Assembly (NCBI RefSeq): GCF_030409415.1
Contig: NZ_JAUFPW010000036.1
Coordinates: forward strand, 186,001-250,000
Source of the DNA: Pedobacter aquatilis
GTDB taxonomy: Bacteria; Bacteroidota; Bacteroidia; Sphingobacteriales; Sphingobacteriaceae
Direction: 5' to 3'
DNA: 64,000 nucleotides
The position numbers and the translations under genes are program-made. A model generated the notes under the pieces. The model was not told where the DNA came from. It worked only from the letters and a program-made list of their open reading frames with translations, and ran no database searches. Positions 1 through 8,566 of the stretch are shown piece after piece (the stretch's first letter is position 1; each line of letters begins with the position of its first letter).

Positions 1-1
1 G

Positions 2-211
2 CTTCACCGGGAAACCGAAAGCCAGCAGGTTATTTGCATATTTAATTTTTCAGACAAAGTTGCAGATTTAATACCGGCAGGCGATCTATCCGATTACAGG
101 CTCGCCCTGAATTCAGCTTCCACCAGCTATGGCGGCCCTGATACAATATCCGGCACACCCGAAATCCCTGGGTTTATCCAATCCGAATCCTTACTAATTT
201 TTATAAAATAA
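2..211 (+). CDS. treZ: Malto-oligosyltrehalose trehalohydrolase, C-terminal end (partial)
   Basis: The open frame enters from the left edge and ends at TAA 209-211. About 69 residues are visible. They look like the C-terminal beta-sandwich of a TreZ-type GH13 enzyme: a strand with ICIFNFSD, then a Y-G-G turn and a hydrophobic final strand. TreZ releases trehalose from maltooligosyl-trehalose made by TreY. The next gene starts with ATG at 212, immediately after this stop, and encodes TreY, which is the strongest support for the call. Another GH13 enzyme such as GlgX or a branching enzyme would have a similar C-terminal domain, so the exact family rests on context. Confidence 0.7.
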   Translation, partial: LHRETESQQVICIFNFSDKVADLIPAGDLSDYRLALNSASTSYGGPDTISGTPEIPGFIQSESLLIFIK

Positions 212-3200
212 ATGATCATACCCAGCTCCACCTACCGCATACAATTTCACAAGGAATTTAATTTTGCTGATTTTGAGCAAATTCTACCCTATTTAAAAAA
301 TCTTGGTGTTGATACCATTTATGCTGCCCCGATTTTTAGAGCAAAGACCGGCTCAACGCATGGCTATGATGTCACTTCCCCTTTGGAAATTAATCCTGAA
401 ATTGGCACAGAAAAACAACTCTTTGAACTTTCCGCAAAGCTAAAGGAACTAGGAATAAAATGGATTCAGGATATTGTGCCCAATCATATGTCATTCGATT
501 CTGACAACGAGTGGCTGATGGATGTATTAAAGTTTGGGAAAAAAAGTGCCTACGCAAGCTATTTTGATATTGATTTTAGCAGTACAGCCGGACGATTGAT
601 GGTGCCCTTCTTAGGTGAATCAATCGAAGAAGCGATCGAAAACAAAACCCTGCAAATTAAAGGTAAGCAGGGAGATTTTTTTATTCATTATGGAGAAGAC
701 CGTTGGCCTGTAAATGATGTCACGTCTAAATACCTCGCTAAATCAAAGTTACCAGATATCAATGAATCTGCCGAAGAGCTTCTAAAAATTACTGAACAAC
801 AATTTTATCGGCTTTGCCACTGGCAGGAAACAGAAGATAGAATTAATTATCGCCGATTCTTCACGGTTAACGCACTTATATGCACAAACATACACATAGC
901 CGAAGTTTTCGAACATTACCATCAATACATCTTTAGCTTATGTGAAAAAGGAATATTCCAGGGACTAAGGATTGACCATATTGATGGTTTATATGATATT
1001 GAAGCATATTTGAAACAGTTGAGAATACGTGTTGGAGCAGAAATTTTCCTGGTGGTAGAAAAGATTCTGGAACCTGGGGAAGAACTGCCGGAAAGTTGGC
1101 CGGTAGCAGGAACGACTGGCTATGATTTCCTATCGCAGGTTAACAACGTACTAACCAACAAAGCGGCCGAGCATCAGTTTGATGAAACCTATTTGAGCTT
1201 CACCAGAAAAAAGCAAATACCGGAGGATATGCTTCCAGAAAAAAAACGTGCCATCCTTTCTGACCAGATGCAGGGCGAACTTGATAACTTGTGCCGCCTG
1301 TTTTATGAACTTAAACTTGATGAAGAATTATCTCTAGACGAATCAATGCTAAAAAGTGCAATCGCAGAATTTTTAATTGCAATGCCGGTTTATCGGTTTT
1401 ACGATTACAATTTCCCATTGCAAGGCGAAAGTCTTGAACAGCTCAATAAAATAATTAATGGGTTACATAAAAATCTTAACAAAAGACAATCAGCCAGCTT
1501 ATTGGAAAAAATATTTGTTAAAATTCCATCTCAATCCGGTCAGGACTACTGTAAATCGATTAGTAAGTTCTACCAGCGATGCATGCAATTTAGTGGTCCG
1601 TTAATGGCTAAAGGTGTAGAGGATACGCTGATGTTTACCTATAATCGATTCACTGCGCACAATGAAGTAGGTGATTCTTTGCTAAACTTTGGCACTGATA
1701 TACAAGATTTCCACTTACAAATGCAGAAACGCGGACGACAATGGCCTCATAGCTTAAATGCCAGCTCTACCCATGATACCAAACGGGGGGAAGATTTTAG
1801 GGCAAGACTTAATGTATTGGCTGATATTCCCGCAGCGTGGAGCAAATTTGTTTTCGAATTAAAAAGTGTGATAGAAGATGACCAGTTACAATTTCCATCC
1901 TTTAAGGAGATCCATCTTAATGATCTTTATCTTTTGTTACAAACACTCATTGGCATCATGCCCTTTGATGGAGAGGTGGATGAAAATTTTAAAAGTAGAA
2001 TTGATGCATTCATTGATAAGGCGCTTCGCGAAGGCAAAAGACGTTCAGACTGGGCATCGCCTGATGAGGATTATGAGAAACAATTAAAGGCCATAAGCAG
2101 GGCAATCCTTGCAAATGGAAGTAAAAGTTTCAACTTGATGCGGGACTTTGTCTCCAAAATCAAAGACTTTGCTATAATTAATAGTTTAGCACAGACCGTG
2201 CTGAAGTGTTGCGCTCCAGGTATACCCGATTTTTATCAGGGTAGCGAACACTGGGATTTATCCCTTGTAGACCCTGACAATCGCCGGCCTGTGGATTTCA
2301 AATCGCTTCGGACAGTTCTAAAATCCCTCGGAAAAAATCCGCCATTGTCAAACCTGTGGCCGAAGCGGCAAAATGGAAACATCAAAACCCATCTCACTAA
2401 GATTCTTTTAAACCTTCGAAAAACGCATCATGAACTTTTCAGTAAGGGCCAATACATTCCTTTAAAGACTACCGGAAAATATGCCAATCATTTATTAGCT
2501 TTCGCAAGGCAAAGAAACGAGCAATGGATAGTTATAGTTTTGTCCCTTGGACTTGCAAAAATTATCCCTTCAGGTGTTTTGGTTGAAGATTTTGATTGGG
2601 CGGATAGTCAGATCATATTACCCGATGGGGCGCCATTTGGCTGGAAAGATTTACTCAATAAAACGCAGGGACACAAAGATATTTTAAATGATGGAATTTT
2701 AGCCTCGCAGCTGTTTAAGGATTTTCCGATAGCACTATTGGAAATGCAGCCCGCAAAACCTGTCCGTAAAGCCGGTATCCTCATGCACATTAGTTCATTA
2801 AGTACTGACTTTGGCATTGGAGATTTAGGCCATAACGCCAGAGCATTTGCTGATTTTCTTGTCCAGGCTAAACAGCGCTACTGGCAGATACTACCATTAA
2901 ATCCGACGAAATCCGCAAATGGCCATTCCCCCTATTCAAGTGCTTCGGCTATGGCCGGTAATACTTTGCTTATTGATCCATTAGCGCTTCTGGAAGGAGG
3001 ATTAATTAACCAATCTGACCTTGAAGAGGCCCGCTTGCCCAAAGGGAGTTATGTCGATTTTGAACAAGTCGAGGCGAAGAAATGCGCTTTACTCAGTAAA
3101 GCTTTTAAAGTTTTTAAGCGGTCTGTGAATGTCTTACTGAATGATGCTTTTGAAAAATTTAAGGATACAGAACGGAAATGGCTGGATGATTATGCCTTAT

Positions 3201-4276
3201 ATGCGGCAATAAAAAATCACCAGAATGGAAAGGAATGGTACCACTGGCCAGATGATTTTAAATATCGCAAAACGCCAGCCTTAAATAAATTTAAAACAAA
3301 ATATGCCCGTGAAATTGAAGAAATATGCTGGCAGCAATTTATTTTTTTCAGGCAATGGCATGCATTAAAAGATTACTGCAATTCAAAGGGTATTGGATTT
3401 ATCGGTGACCTACCTTTTTATGTGGACATGGATTCTGTTGAAGTTTGGACGATGCCTGAATATTTTTTGCTTGATAAAACATTGAGGGCAATTAAGGTCG
3501 CTGGCGTGCCTCCCGATTATTTTAACAGTTCCGGACAGTTATGGGGCATGCCCATCTTCAATTGGGCAGTTATGAAAAAAGACAACTATCGTTGGTGGGT
3601 AGACCGTCTAAAGCAAAACTTAAAGCTTTATGACAGCCTCAGATTAGATCATTTTAGGGCATTTGCCTATTACTGGCAGGTGCCAGCTAACGCAACAAAC
3701 GCAATAAGTGGAGAATGGAAGAAAGGACCGGGTGTGACGTTTTTCAAGCTATTGGAAAAAGAATTTCCAACCCTTCCTTTTATTGCTGAGGATTTGGGCG
3801 AGCATGCACCTGAAGTAGAAGCGCTTATGGAAGCATTTAATCTGCCTGGCATGAGGGTGCTCCAGTTTGCCTTTGGTGAAGAACTTCCCGTATCCATCCA
3901 CGCACCACATAATTATCCGACTAATACCGCCGTTTATACAGGTACCCATGACAATAATACCCTTAGAGGGTGGTTTCGCTCTGAAGCCGATGCGCATATG
4001 AAAAAGCGGCTGAACAGGTATTTTGATCAAAATGTCAGCGAAGAAAATTTGCAGGCACTAATGCTCCGGATGTGTTACAGCTCCGTCGCTGCTCTGGCGA
4101 TCTTGCCCGTTCAGGATATTTTATTTCTTGATGAATCGGCCAGAATGAATGTCCCCGGTAAAGAAAAGGGCAATTGGGATTGGCGGTTGAAACCAGATGT
4201 ATTGGACAAGGAGTTGGCTGCCAAACTTGCTAATGAATGTGAGTGCTATGGGCGGGCAGCCACAAATACCACGTAA
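212..4276 (+). CDS. treY-malQ: Fused maltooligosyltrehalose synthase / 4-alpha-glucanotransferase (TreY-MalQ)
   Basis: A 1354-residue cytoplasmic protein made of two complete enzymes. Residues 1 to about 850 are a GH13 TreY, which turns the reducing-end linkage of maltodextrins into an alpha,alpha-1,1 bond. The probable nucleophile is D255 in LRIDHIDG, the acid/base is E283 in VVEKI, and D522 lies in STHDTKR. Residues from about 853 to the end are a GH77 MalQ, starting at KAGILMHISSL, with nucleophile D1146 in RLDHFRAF, acid/base E1193 in IAEDLGE and D1247 in TGTHDNN. Each half has its family's normal length, so this is a true fusion. It follows treZ without a gap. MalQ could lengthen maltodextrins to feed TreY and TreZ. 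Fusions in the opposite order (MalQ-TreY) are known; how common this order is could not be checked. Confidence 0.95.
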   Translation: MIIPSSTYRIQFHKEFNFADFEQILPYLKNLGVDTIYAAPIFRAKTGSTHGYDVTSPLEINPEIGTEKQLFELSAKLKELGIKWIQDIVPNHMSFDSDNEWLMDVLKFGKKSAYASYFDIDFSSTAGRLMVPFLGESIEEAIENKTLQIKGKQGDFFIHYGEDRWPVNDVTSKYLAKSKLPDINESAEELLKITEQQFYRLCHWQETEDRINYRRFFTVNALICTNIHIAEVFEHYHQYIFSLCEKGIFQGLRIDHIDGLYDIEAYLKQLRIRVGAEIFLVVEKILEPGEELPESWPVAGTTGYDFLSQVNNVLTNKAAEHQFDETYLSFTRKKQIPEDMLPEKKRAILSDQMQGELDNLCRLFYELKLDEELSLDESMLKSAIAEFLIAMPVYRFYDYNFPLQGESLEQLNKIINGLHKNLNKRQSASLLEKIFVKIPSQSGQDYCKSISKFYQRCMQFSGPLMAKGVEDTLMFTYNRFTAHNEVGDSLLNFGTDIQDFHLQMQKRGRQWPHSLNASSTHDTKRGEDFRARLNVLADIPAAWSKFVFELKSVIEDDQLQFPSFKEIHLNDLYLLLQTLIGIMPFDGEVDENFKSRIDAFIDKALREGKRRSDWASPDEDYEKQLKAISRAILANGSKSFNLMRDFVSKIKDFAIINSLAQTVLKCCAPGIPDFYQGSEHWDLSLVDPDNRRPVDFKSLRTVLKSLGKNPPLSNLWPKRQNGNIKTHLTKILLNLRKTHHELFSKGQYIPLKTTGKYANHLLAFARQRNEQWIVIVLSLGLAKIIPSGVLVEDFDWADSQIILPDGAPFGWKDLLNKTQGHKDILNDGILASQLFKDFPIALLEMQPAKPVRKAGILMHISSLSTDFGIGDLGHNARAFADFLVQAKQRYWQILPLNPTKSANGHSPYSSASAMAGNTLLIDPLALLEGGLINQSDLEEARLPKGSYVDFEQVEAKKCALLSKAFKVFKRSVNVLLNDAFEKFKDTERKWLDDYALYAAIKNHQNGKEWYHWPDDFKYRKTPALNKFKTKYAREIEEICWQQFIFFRQWHALKDYCNSKGIGFIGDLPFYVDMDSVEVWTMPEYFLLDKTLRAIKVAGVPPDYFNSSGQLWGMPIFNWAVMKKDNYRWWVDRLKQNLKLYDSLRLDHFRAFAYYWQVPANATNAISGEWKKGPGVTFFKLLEKEFPTLPFIAEDLGEHAPEVEALMEAFNLPGMRVLQFAFGEELPVSIHAPHNYPTNTAVYTGTHDNNTLRGWFRSEADAHMKKRLNRYFDQNVSEENLQALMLRMCYSSVAALAILPVQDILFLDESARMNVPGKEKGNWDWRLKPDVLDKELAAKLANECECYGRAATNTT

Positions 4277-4395
4277 CCGCCTGAACAACATCCTTAGGTG
4301 GTTTTTGCCTTATTCGTAATTGAACTTGGCGCAAATAATTTCCTTCGAAGCATAACACCAATTGAAATAGCTACTAATTTAGGCCTGTTTCTTAG

Positions 4396-4677
4396 TTAGG
4401 TAAAATCCAAAATCCTGAATGTGATGATATCGTTGCTTGTATTCGTTTACCTATCCGAGCCGCCAGATATAAAGAATTTGAACACTTGCAATTTTTTTCT
4501 CAGATTGCCGTAAAAGATTATTGAAAACTAGTTGATAACTTTTTAGAACTTATTACGAGCGAAAGTTTAATAAAAATATTTTATGGTGTAAATACTATTA
4601 AAGCAGGTTATGTAAGGGCTGCTGAAAACATCTGGCCAGAACTCAACAATATTTTAATTGAGATAAACCGAAAGTAA
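4396..4677 (+). pseudogene. Decayed reading frame interrupted by TGA
   Basis: A single frame reads sensibly from about 4396 to TAA 4675-4677 except for one in-frame TGA at 4522-4524. The first half contains CDDIVACIRLPIRAARYKEF and the second half KIFYGVNTIKAGYVRAAENI. The amino acid composition is protein-like on both sides of the stop. No start codon or family is recognised. It lies between treY-malQ and a convergent hypothetical gene, in a stretch with other remnants. I infer a broken gene; a chance open frame is possible. Confidence 0.35.
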
Positions 4678-4693
4678 GACTTAGAATTTTAAA

Positions 4694-5296
4694 TTAAGGA
4701 TTCAATAGACCATCCATAAGAGTTTTCCATTGAGGTTGAGAAAAACCGAGTTTTGCCGCTGTTCCTACGAGTAAATTTCTAGCTATATCGAAAATTCCCA
4801 AACCTTCTTTATTAGTCATTTCATTTCTTGCAAATTCGTTGGCTGTCACAACTAAATCTTTACGGCTGACTATGAATGTGGAAGTGGCTTCCTTACGCAG
4901 AAAATGTGCTATTGATGGGGATAATGAATTCGGCATTGCTGATGGGCGTACACGGATGGCGGTCCATTCCTCTTGCGAACTTTTTCCACTCTGCACCAAT
5001 TCAACCTTTACCCAATCGTAACCATTTCCTACATTGGTTCCTGGTCCAGGAATGTCGATCCTGATATAATCTCCTTCCATTACAATTCGGTCCATTTCCT
5101 TTCCATCACTATTAAATAACTGAAAAGCTGATGGTCTGCTGTAATTTCCCCATTCATTCACATTTAATAATCTTCCGACACTTTGCTTGTATAATAAAAT
5201 GGCTTTTGTCTCATCGCTTACTTCTCTGCTCGACTCTACGGATAAACAACTGCCGCTGATTTGAACTGGTACCAATGCAGGATTTTCAGCTTTCAT
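4694..5296 (-). CDS. Conserved-looking hypothetical protein, 200 aa
   Basis: No family is recognised. The protein has no signal peptide or membrane segment and seems cytoplasmic. Residues 50-115 look like a beta-rich domain (ends with VKVELVQSG and EEWTAIRVRPSA), followed by a more helical C-terminal third with FIVSRKDLVVTANEFARNEM. The wording 'G-D-Y-I-R-I-D-I-P-G-P-G' around residue 80 suggests an enzyme-like or binding beta domain, but this cannot be assigned. It is a single gene, convergent with treY-malQ, with a clear ATG at 5296 and no antiparallel competitor. Confidence 0.65.
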   Translation of the reverse strand: MKAENPALVPVQISGSCLSVESSREVSDETKAILLYKQSVGRLLNVNEWGNYSRPSAFQLFNSDGKEMDRIVMEGDYIRIDIPGPGTNVGNGYDWVKVELVQSGKSSQEEWTAIRVRPSAMPNSLSPSIAHFLRKEATSTFIVSRKDLVVTANEFARNEMTNKEGLGIFDIARNLLVGTAAKLGFSQPQWKTLMDGLLNP

Positions 5297-5958
5297 AATA
5301 TTTAGTATATATATAGATAACCCAACTTTATCAGCTTAGTTTTAACAGACGAAATTTAATGCCAGTGATAGTTCAAAAACCAAACGTGTTTTAGCACTTT
5401 AGTTAAAAGAATTTAAAATAAACGAAACCTTTTTAATTAAATTTTCGCAACCAAAATCATTGCACGGAGAGCTGATATTGATAATCGGAAATATCCTGAA
5501 TCTTAAAAAGTTGGGAAAAGGGAATTAGGTGTTTGATTTGTGAACCATTCCATCAATATAAATAAGGCAATGTCTAGGATTTGCCACTGACTTGCTGTTA
5601 CTGTAATTTCTTATTCGGTTAAAATCCGGGGGCGGTTACTTTGTGAATTTGATTTAGTTGATATAAAGAAAATTTAAACCTGATTCTATAGAAATTAGTT
5701 TTGAGAATCTCGTCTTTATTTACGTTGTGTAACGCATCCGGATCTAACTCACAGTATAGTATTCGCAAATCGCATGTCGGTGCTCAACTTTTTTTGAGTG
5801 AAACGGTTAAAGCTGATTTGAAATTCCAGAAAACTTTTGAGCGTAGCACGATGTTGATGTGCTATGAGAAAACATAATTACGTTAAACAATTCATGGTCA
5901 TCTACAAAATTGATTCTGTCATTAGGTTAACCCATCTTAGTCTTAATGCTCTTTGCTT
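5297..5958 (+). other. Non-coding stretch, nothing recognised
   Basis: About 660 bases without a convincing gene on either strand. It must hold the promoter of the minus-strand gene that starts at 5296 and that of the EamA gene at 5959, but no clear -7 element of the TAnnTTTG type was found for either. Short open frames of 30-40 codons exist but have no recognisable product. Confidence 0.4.
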
Positions 5959-6393
5959 ATGTGGATAGTATGGGCTCTACTAGCAGCAATATCTGCTGCA
6001 CTCGTTGTCGTTTTGACAAAGGCCGGATTAAAAAATGTGGATTCGAGCCTCGCATTTGCTATTCAGTCCGTTTTGATTTTGGCAATTACCTGGATGATTG
6101 TGCTCATTCAGGGAAATTTCAGTGACTGGAGAACCATTGAGAAAAATGCATGGGTATTTTTAATTGCAGCAGGCATATTTACTACCCTCTCTACCTTATT
6201 CTCTTATAAGGCGCTGTCTTCTGGGCCGGCTTCTTATGTGGTTAGTATCGAAAGATTGTCGCTGGTTGTAGCAATAGTGCTGTCGGTAATTTTCCTTAAA
6301 GAAAAACTTACCTGGCAACTTGTTGTTGGCGGATTGGTCATGGTTGCTGGAGCAGTCTTGATTGCACTCTCGGATGAGGGCGGCAAAACTTAA
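5959..6393 (+). CDS. EamA-like single-domain transporter (half-size DMT family)
   Basis: A 144-residue integral membrane protein with about five hydrophobic segments: residues 1-25, 30-50, 65-85, 95-113 and 118-140. The last two helices carry the EamA signature region (IERLSLVVAIVLSVIFLKEK followed by a G-G-x-x-M-x-x-G-A helix). Full drug/metabolite transporters have two such repeats; this has one, like EmrE-sized or 'EamA family' short proteins that probably work as dimers. The substrate is unknown. A TTG two codons upstream (5953) is an alternative start; the ATG at 5959 is preferred. The neighbourhood is full of decayed genes, but this reading frame is intact. Confidence 0.8.
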   Translation: MWIVWALLAAISAALVVVLTKAGLKNVDSSLAFAIQSVLILAITWMIVLIQGNFSDWRTIEKNAWVFLIAAGIFTTLSTLFSYKALSSGPASYVVSIERLSLVVAIVLSVIFLKEKLTWQLVVGGLVMVAGAVLIALSDEGGKT

Positions 6394-6453
6394 GATTGTA
6401 ATTTAAAAACAGAAGAGAACATATGAAAACCTATAAATTTTGGAAGGATGAGT

Positions 6454-6588
6454 ATGAAAAATAAATCAAAGCAATTAGAAAATTATTGCAAAGGAAAAAT
6501 TACTGCTAAATACCTTGTCAGCAGAACTAAGCGGCAGACTAACCAAACCTTCTTTCGAAAAAAAAACTTGACGCAACTAAGTATTTGA
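6454..6588 (+). CDS. Possible small basic protein, 44 aa
   Basis: A short frame with a good upstream GGAAGG about seven bases before the ATG, which is unusual here because most genes in the window lack such sites. The product is very basic (many K and R) and has no recognised family. It sits between the EamA gene and the AI-2E remnant, so it may be part of the same decay rather than a real gene. Confidence 0.25.
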   Translation: MKNKSKQLENYCKGKITAKYLVSRTKRQTNQTFFRKKNLTQLSI

Positions 6589-6739
6589 GTCGCCGCTTTT
6601 TCCGAGAATATTTTACGAGCTAGTCGGCAAAACATTTTTAAAAAAGTAGAATTTTCAATAGTTTACTGTGGTCCAAAGCTTCAGATTTTGCATTGGTTGA
6701 ATGGCTAAAATTAAAATCAAATTTAAAAAATACTGAGTT

Positions 6740-7059
6740 GTTTTGCTGTGCTTTGCGGCTTGCTGGAAATTATCCATTTCGTCGGAACCCTTATTGGTAT
6801 CTGTATGACCTTGCTGGCAATATGGAATAAGGAAATTCAAAGATTTTACTAGGCGTTCTAATTATATATGTCTTAGTCCAGTTTTTGCAAACTTATATAT
6901 TGGAACTGCTGATTGTAGCGTGAGCAGGTAAATATAAATTCACTGTTTATAATACTATCAATTGTTTTGGGCAAATTTATATGGGGTGTTGCAGGTATGA
7001 TTTTGGGCCACCCAATTTTGGAAATCATAAAAATTATTTGTGACAGGATAGTTAAGTAA
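6740..7059 (+). pseudogene. AI-2E family permease remnant (C-terminal part, frameshifted)
   Basis: Three successive frames encode pieces that match the order of the C-terminal half of AI-2E/PerM family permeases. From about 6741 one frame has GLLEIIHFVGTLIGI, which corresponds to the family's LLEfIPYiG segment, and ends at TAG 6849. From about 6840 a second frame has GVLIIYVLVQFLQTYILE, corresponding to the 'ivyvivqxle' helix, and ends at TGA 6921. From about 6940 a third frame has FIWGVAGMILGHPILEIIKI, corresponding to the very conserved 'xxGxxGmilxxPlxaixKi' segment, and ends at TAA 7057-7059. The N-terminal half was not found. The gene is dead: at least two frameshifts and a lost 5' end. 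The assignment rests on motif memory, but three motifs in the right order make it solid. Confidence 0.7.
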
Positions 7060-7216
7060 AATCGGACACTGAAAAATATTTTAAAACTTGGGATATTAGC
7101 TGAGCCAATTCATTCTAAAATGTCCAGCCAACTTTTTTGACCTTAAATTAGGGCATGCGCTTGGGTCTATCGTCTCCTAGTATTGAAATTATTTCTTTTA
7201 AAAGGTTGCTCAGAAT

Positions 7217-7238
7217 TAACACTACCAAAATAGTGTTA
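7217..7238. other. Small perfect hairpin in a gene-poor stretch
   Basis: TAACACTA and TAGTGTTA form an 8-bp stem around a six-base loop. There is no T tract on either side, so it is not a typical terminator. The surrounding 7060-7376 holds no gene that I can support. Confidence 0.4.
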
Positions 7239-7376
7239 GTCAACAAATCAGCTAAATCCAATTCCTAAAACTGACTTTTTGAGTAGAATTGTCAGGATAA
7301 AGAAATATTAAAAATTAAGTATAAAATATCATCAAAATTGGTTCAGTTTTTGGCCTACTTCTTTCAAATTTAATTG

Positions 7377-7547
7377 ATGAAAAAAGTTATCCCATTTTTG
7401 TTTGCCGCAGCCATTTCCACCATTGCAATACTTTCTTCCTTCACCTTGGCCGCACCCGAACTAGGCATATCAACTGCGCTACTAAGCTTGATCGCGACCG
7501 TATGGATTGTATCGTTGAATAAGGACAATAACCGATGCCTTTATTAA
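7377..7547 (+). CDS. Small membrane or secreted protein, 56 aa
   Basis: The frame starts with MKKVIPFLFAAAISTIAIL, which reads as a signal peptide or first membrane helix, followed by a second hydrophobic stretch (STALLSLIATVWIVSL) and a short polar tail. Composition and codon use look like real coding sequence. No family is recognised. It lies alone downstream of the AI-2E remnant and upstream of the convergent EEP gene. Confidence 0.45.
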   Translation: MKKVIPFLFAAAISTIAILSSFTLAAPELGISTALLSLIATVWIVSLNKDNNRCLY

Positions 7548-7664
7548 ATTTGCATGAAAGTCAATTGTGCACTTTACTTTAAATCATCTTTAGCTGTTAG
7601 AGAAAAGTACCTACATGGCTCCCCATCGGTGTAAAATTTTAGTTGTCATAAAGCCTTAAACAAC

Positions 7665-7691
7665 AAAAGGGTTGCCTAAGCATCCCCTTTG
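7665..7691 (-). terminator. Probable terminator of the SusC-SusD-EEP operon
   Basis: On the minus strand an AAAGGGG...CCCTTTT hairpin with an internal mismatch lies about 25 bases beyond the stop of the EEP gene at 7715 and ends in a short T run. The stem is imperfect, so the call is moderate. Confidence 0.45.
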
Positions 7692-7714
7692 CTTTTACAC
7701 ATTAAGAATCTAGC

Positions 7715-8554
7715 TTATTTAAGCTCCACCTCCGCTAAAACCGGGAAATGATCAGAAGGAAATTTACCATAATATGTATCTGTTAAAATTCCCCACCTGC
7801 TGGCTGAAAACTGATTGGTCATAAAGATATGATCGATTACAGTTTGTCCTTTAGGCATTTTGAAACCATTGGCAGATGAGTTATTCGCATAAGGAAATTT
7901 GACTTTTGAATACACATCCGTTACCTTCCCTGAAGTGGCCAAACGCTGATACCATTCACTATCTCTACCACCATTAAAATCACCGGTTAGAAGTGTTGGG
8001 ATCGATCCAGCAATTTCTGCAATCTTTAGCAAAATTAATTTACTGCTTTCCTGGCGGGCAACTTTACCCTGGTGATCATAATGAACATTAAAAACATAAA
8101 GCTGCTTGTTTGTTTTCAAATCCTGCAGGTAAACCCATGAACAAATCCGGTTACAGCAGGTCACATCCCAACCTTTACTAGGCTTATCAGGAGTTTCAGA
8201 TAACCAGAAATCTCCGCTTTTAATTAATTTGAAACGGTCTTTTTTAAATAAAATAGCAGAATGCTCTCCCCCATCCTTGCCATCATCACGCCCTTTTCCA
8301 TAAACATCATATTCAGGTAATCTGCTGCCAATATCTTTTAGTTGATTTTTTAATGCTTCCTGAACACCTAAAATATCAAACTTATGGAACCGGATAAGAT
8401 TGGATACCACAGGTGCCCTTTCTACCCATAGATTTCCGCTATCCATTGGATTGTCATAGCGAATATTAAATGTACCAATTGTAATCTGCTGCGCTTCTAC
8501 TGTTAGTGTTGCGAAGAAAAGCATGGTATTAGCCACTATTAATTTTATTTTCAT
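7715..8554 (-). CDS. Secreted endonuclease/exonuclease/phosphatase family protein
   Basis: A 279-residue protein of the DNase I-like EEP superfamily. Residues 1-21 are a signal peptide ending before AQQ, so it is exported. Catalytic motifs appear in the usual order: N30 in GTFNIRYDNP, E66 in GVQEA, H158 in FNVHYDHQ, D192 and N194 in TGDFN, D241 in VIDHIFM, and D268-H269 in SDHFPV. Members of this group hydrolyse phosphodiester or phosphomonoester bonds with a divalent metal; substrates range from nucleic acids to phospholipids and sugar phosphates. It is the last gene of a three-gene operon behind susC and susD homologs with only 12 bases to the SusD stop, so it probably acts on the ligand that the pair imports or releases that ligand at the surface. 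Confidence 0.92.
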   Translation of the reverse strand: MKIKLIVANTMLFFATLTVEAQQITIGTFNIRYDNPMDSGNLWVERAPVVSNLIRFHKFDILGVQEALKNQLKDIGSRLPEYDVYGKGRDDGKDGGEHSAILFKKDRFKLIKSGDFWLSETPDKPSKGWDVTCCNRICSWVYLQDLKTNKQLYVFNVHYDHQGKVARQESSKLILLKIAEIAGSIPTLLTGDFNGGRDSEWYQRLATSGKVTDVYSKVKFPYANNSSANGFKMPKGQTVIDHIFMTNQFSASRWGILTDTYYGKFPSDHFPVLAEVELK

Positions 8555-8566
8555 ATTTAATATCGT

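Noticed and set aside
6655..6840. Minus-strand frame of 61 codons
   Set aside because: It is antisense to the AI-2E remnant, whose motifs read on the plus strand. The minus frame has no family features.
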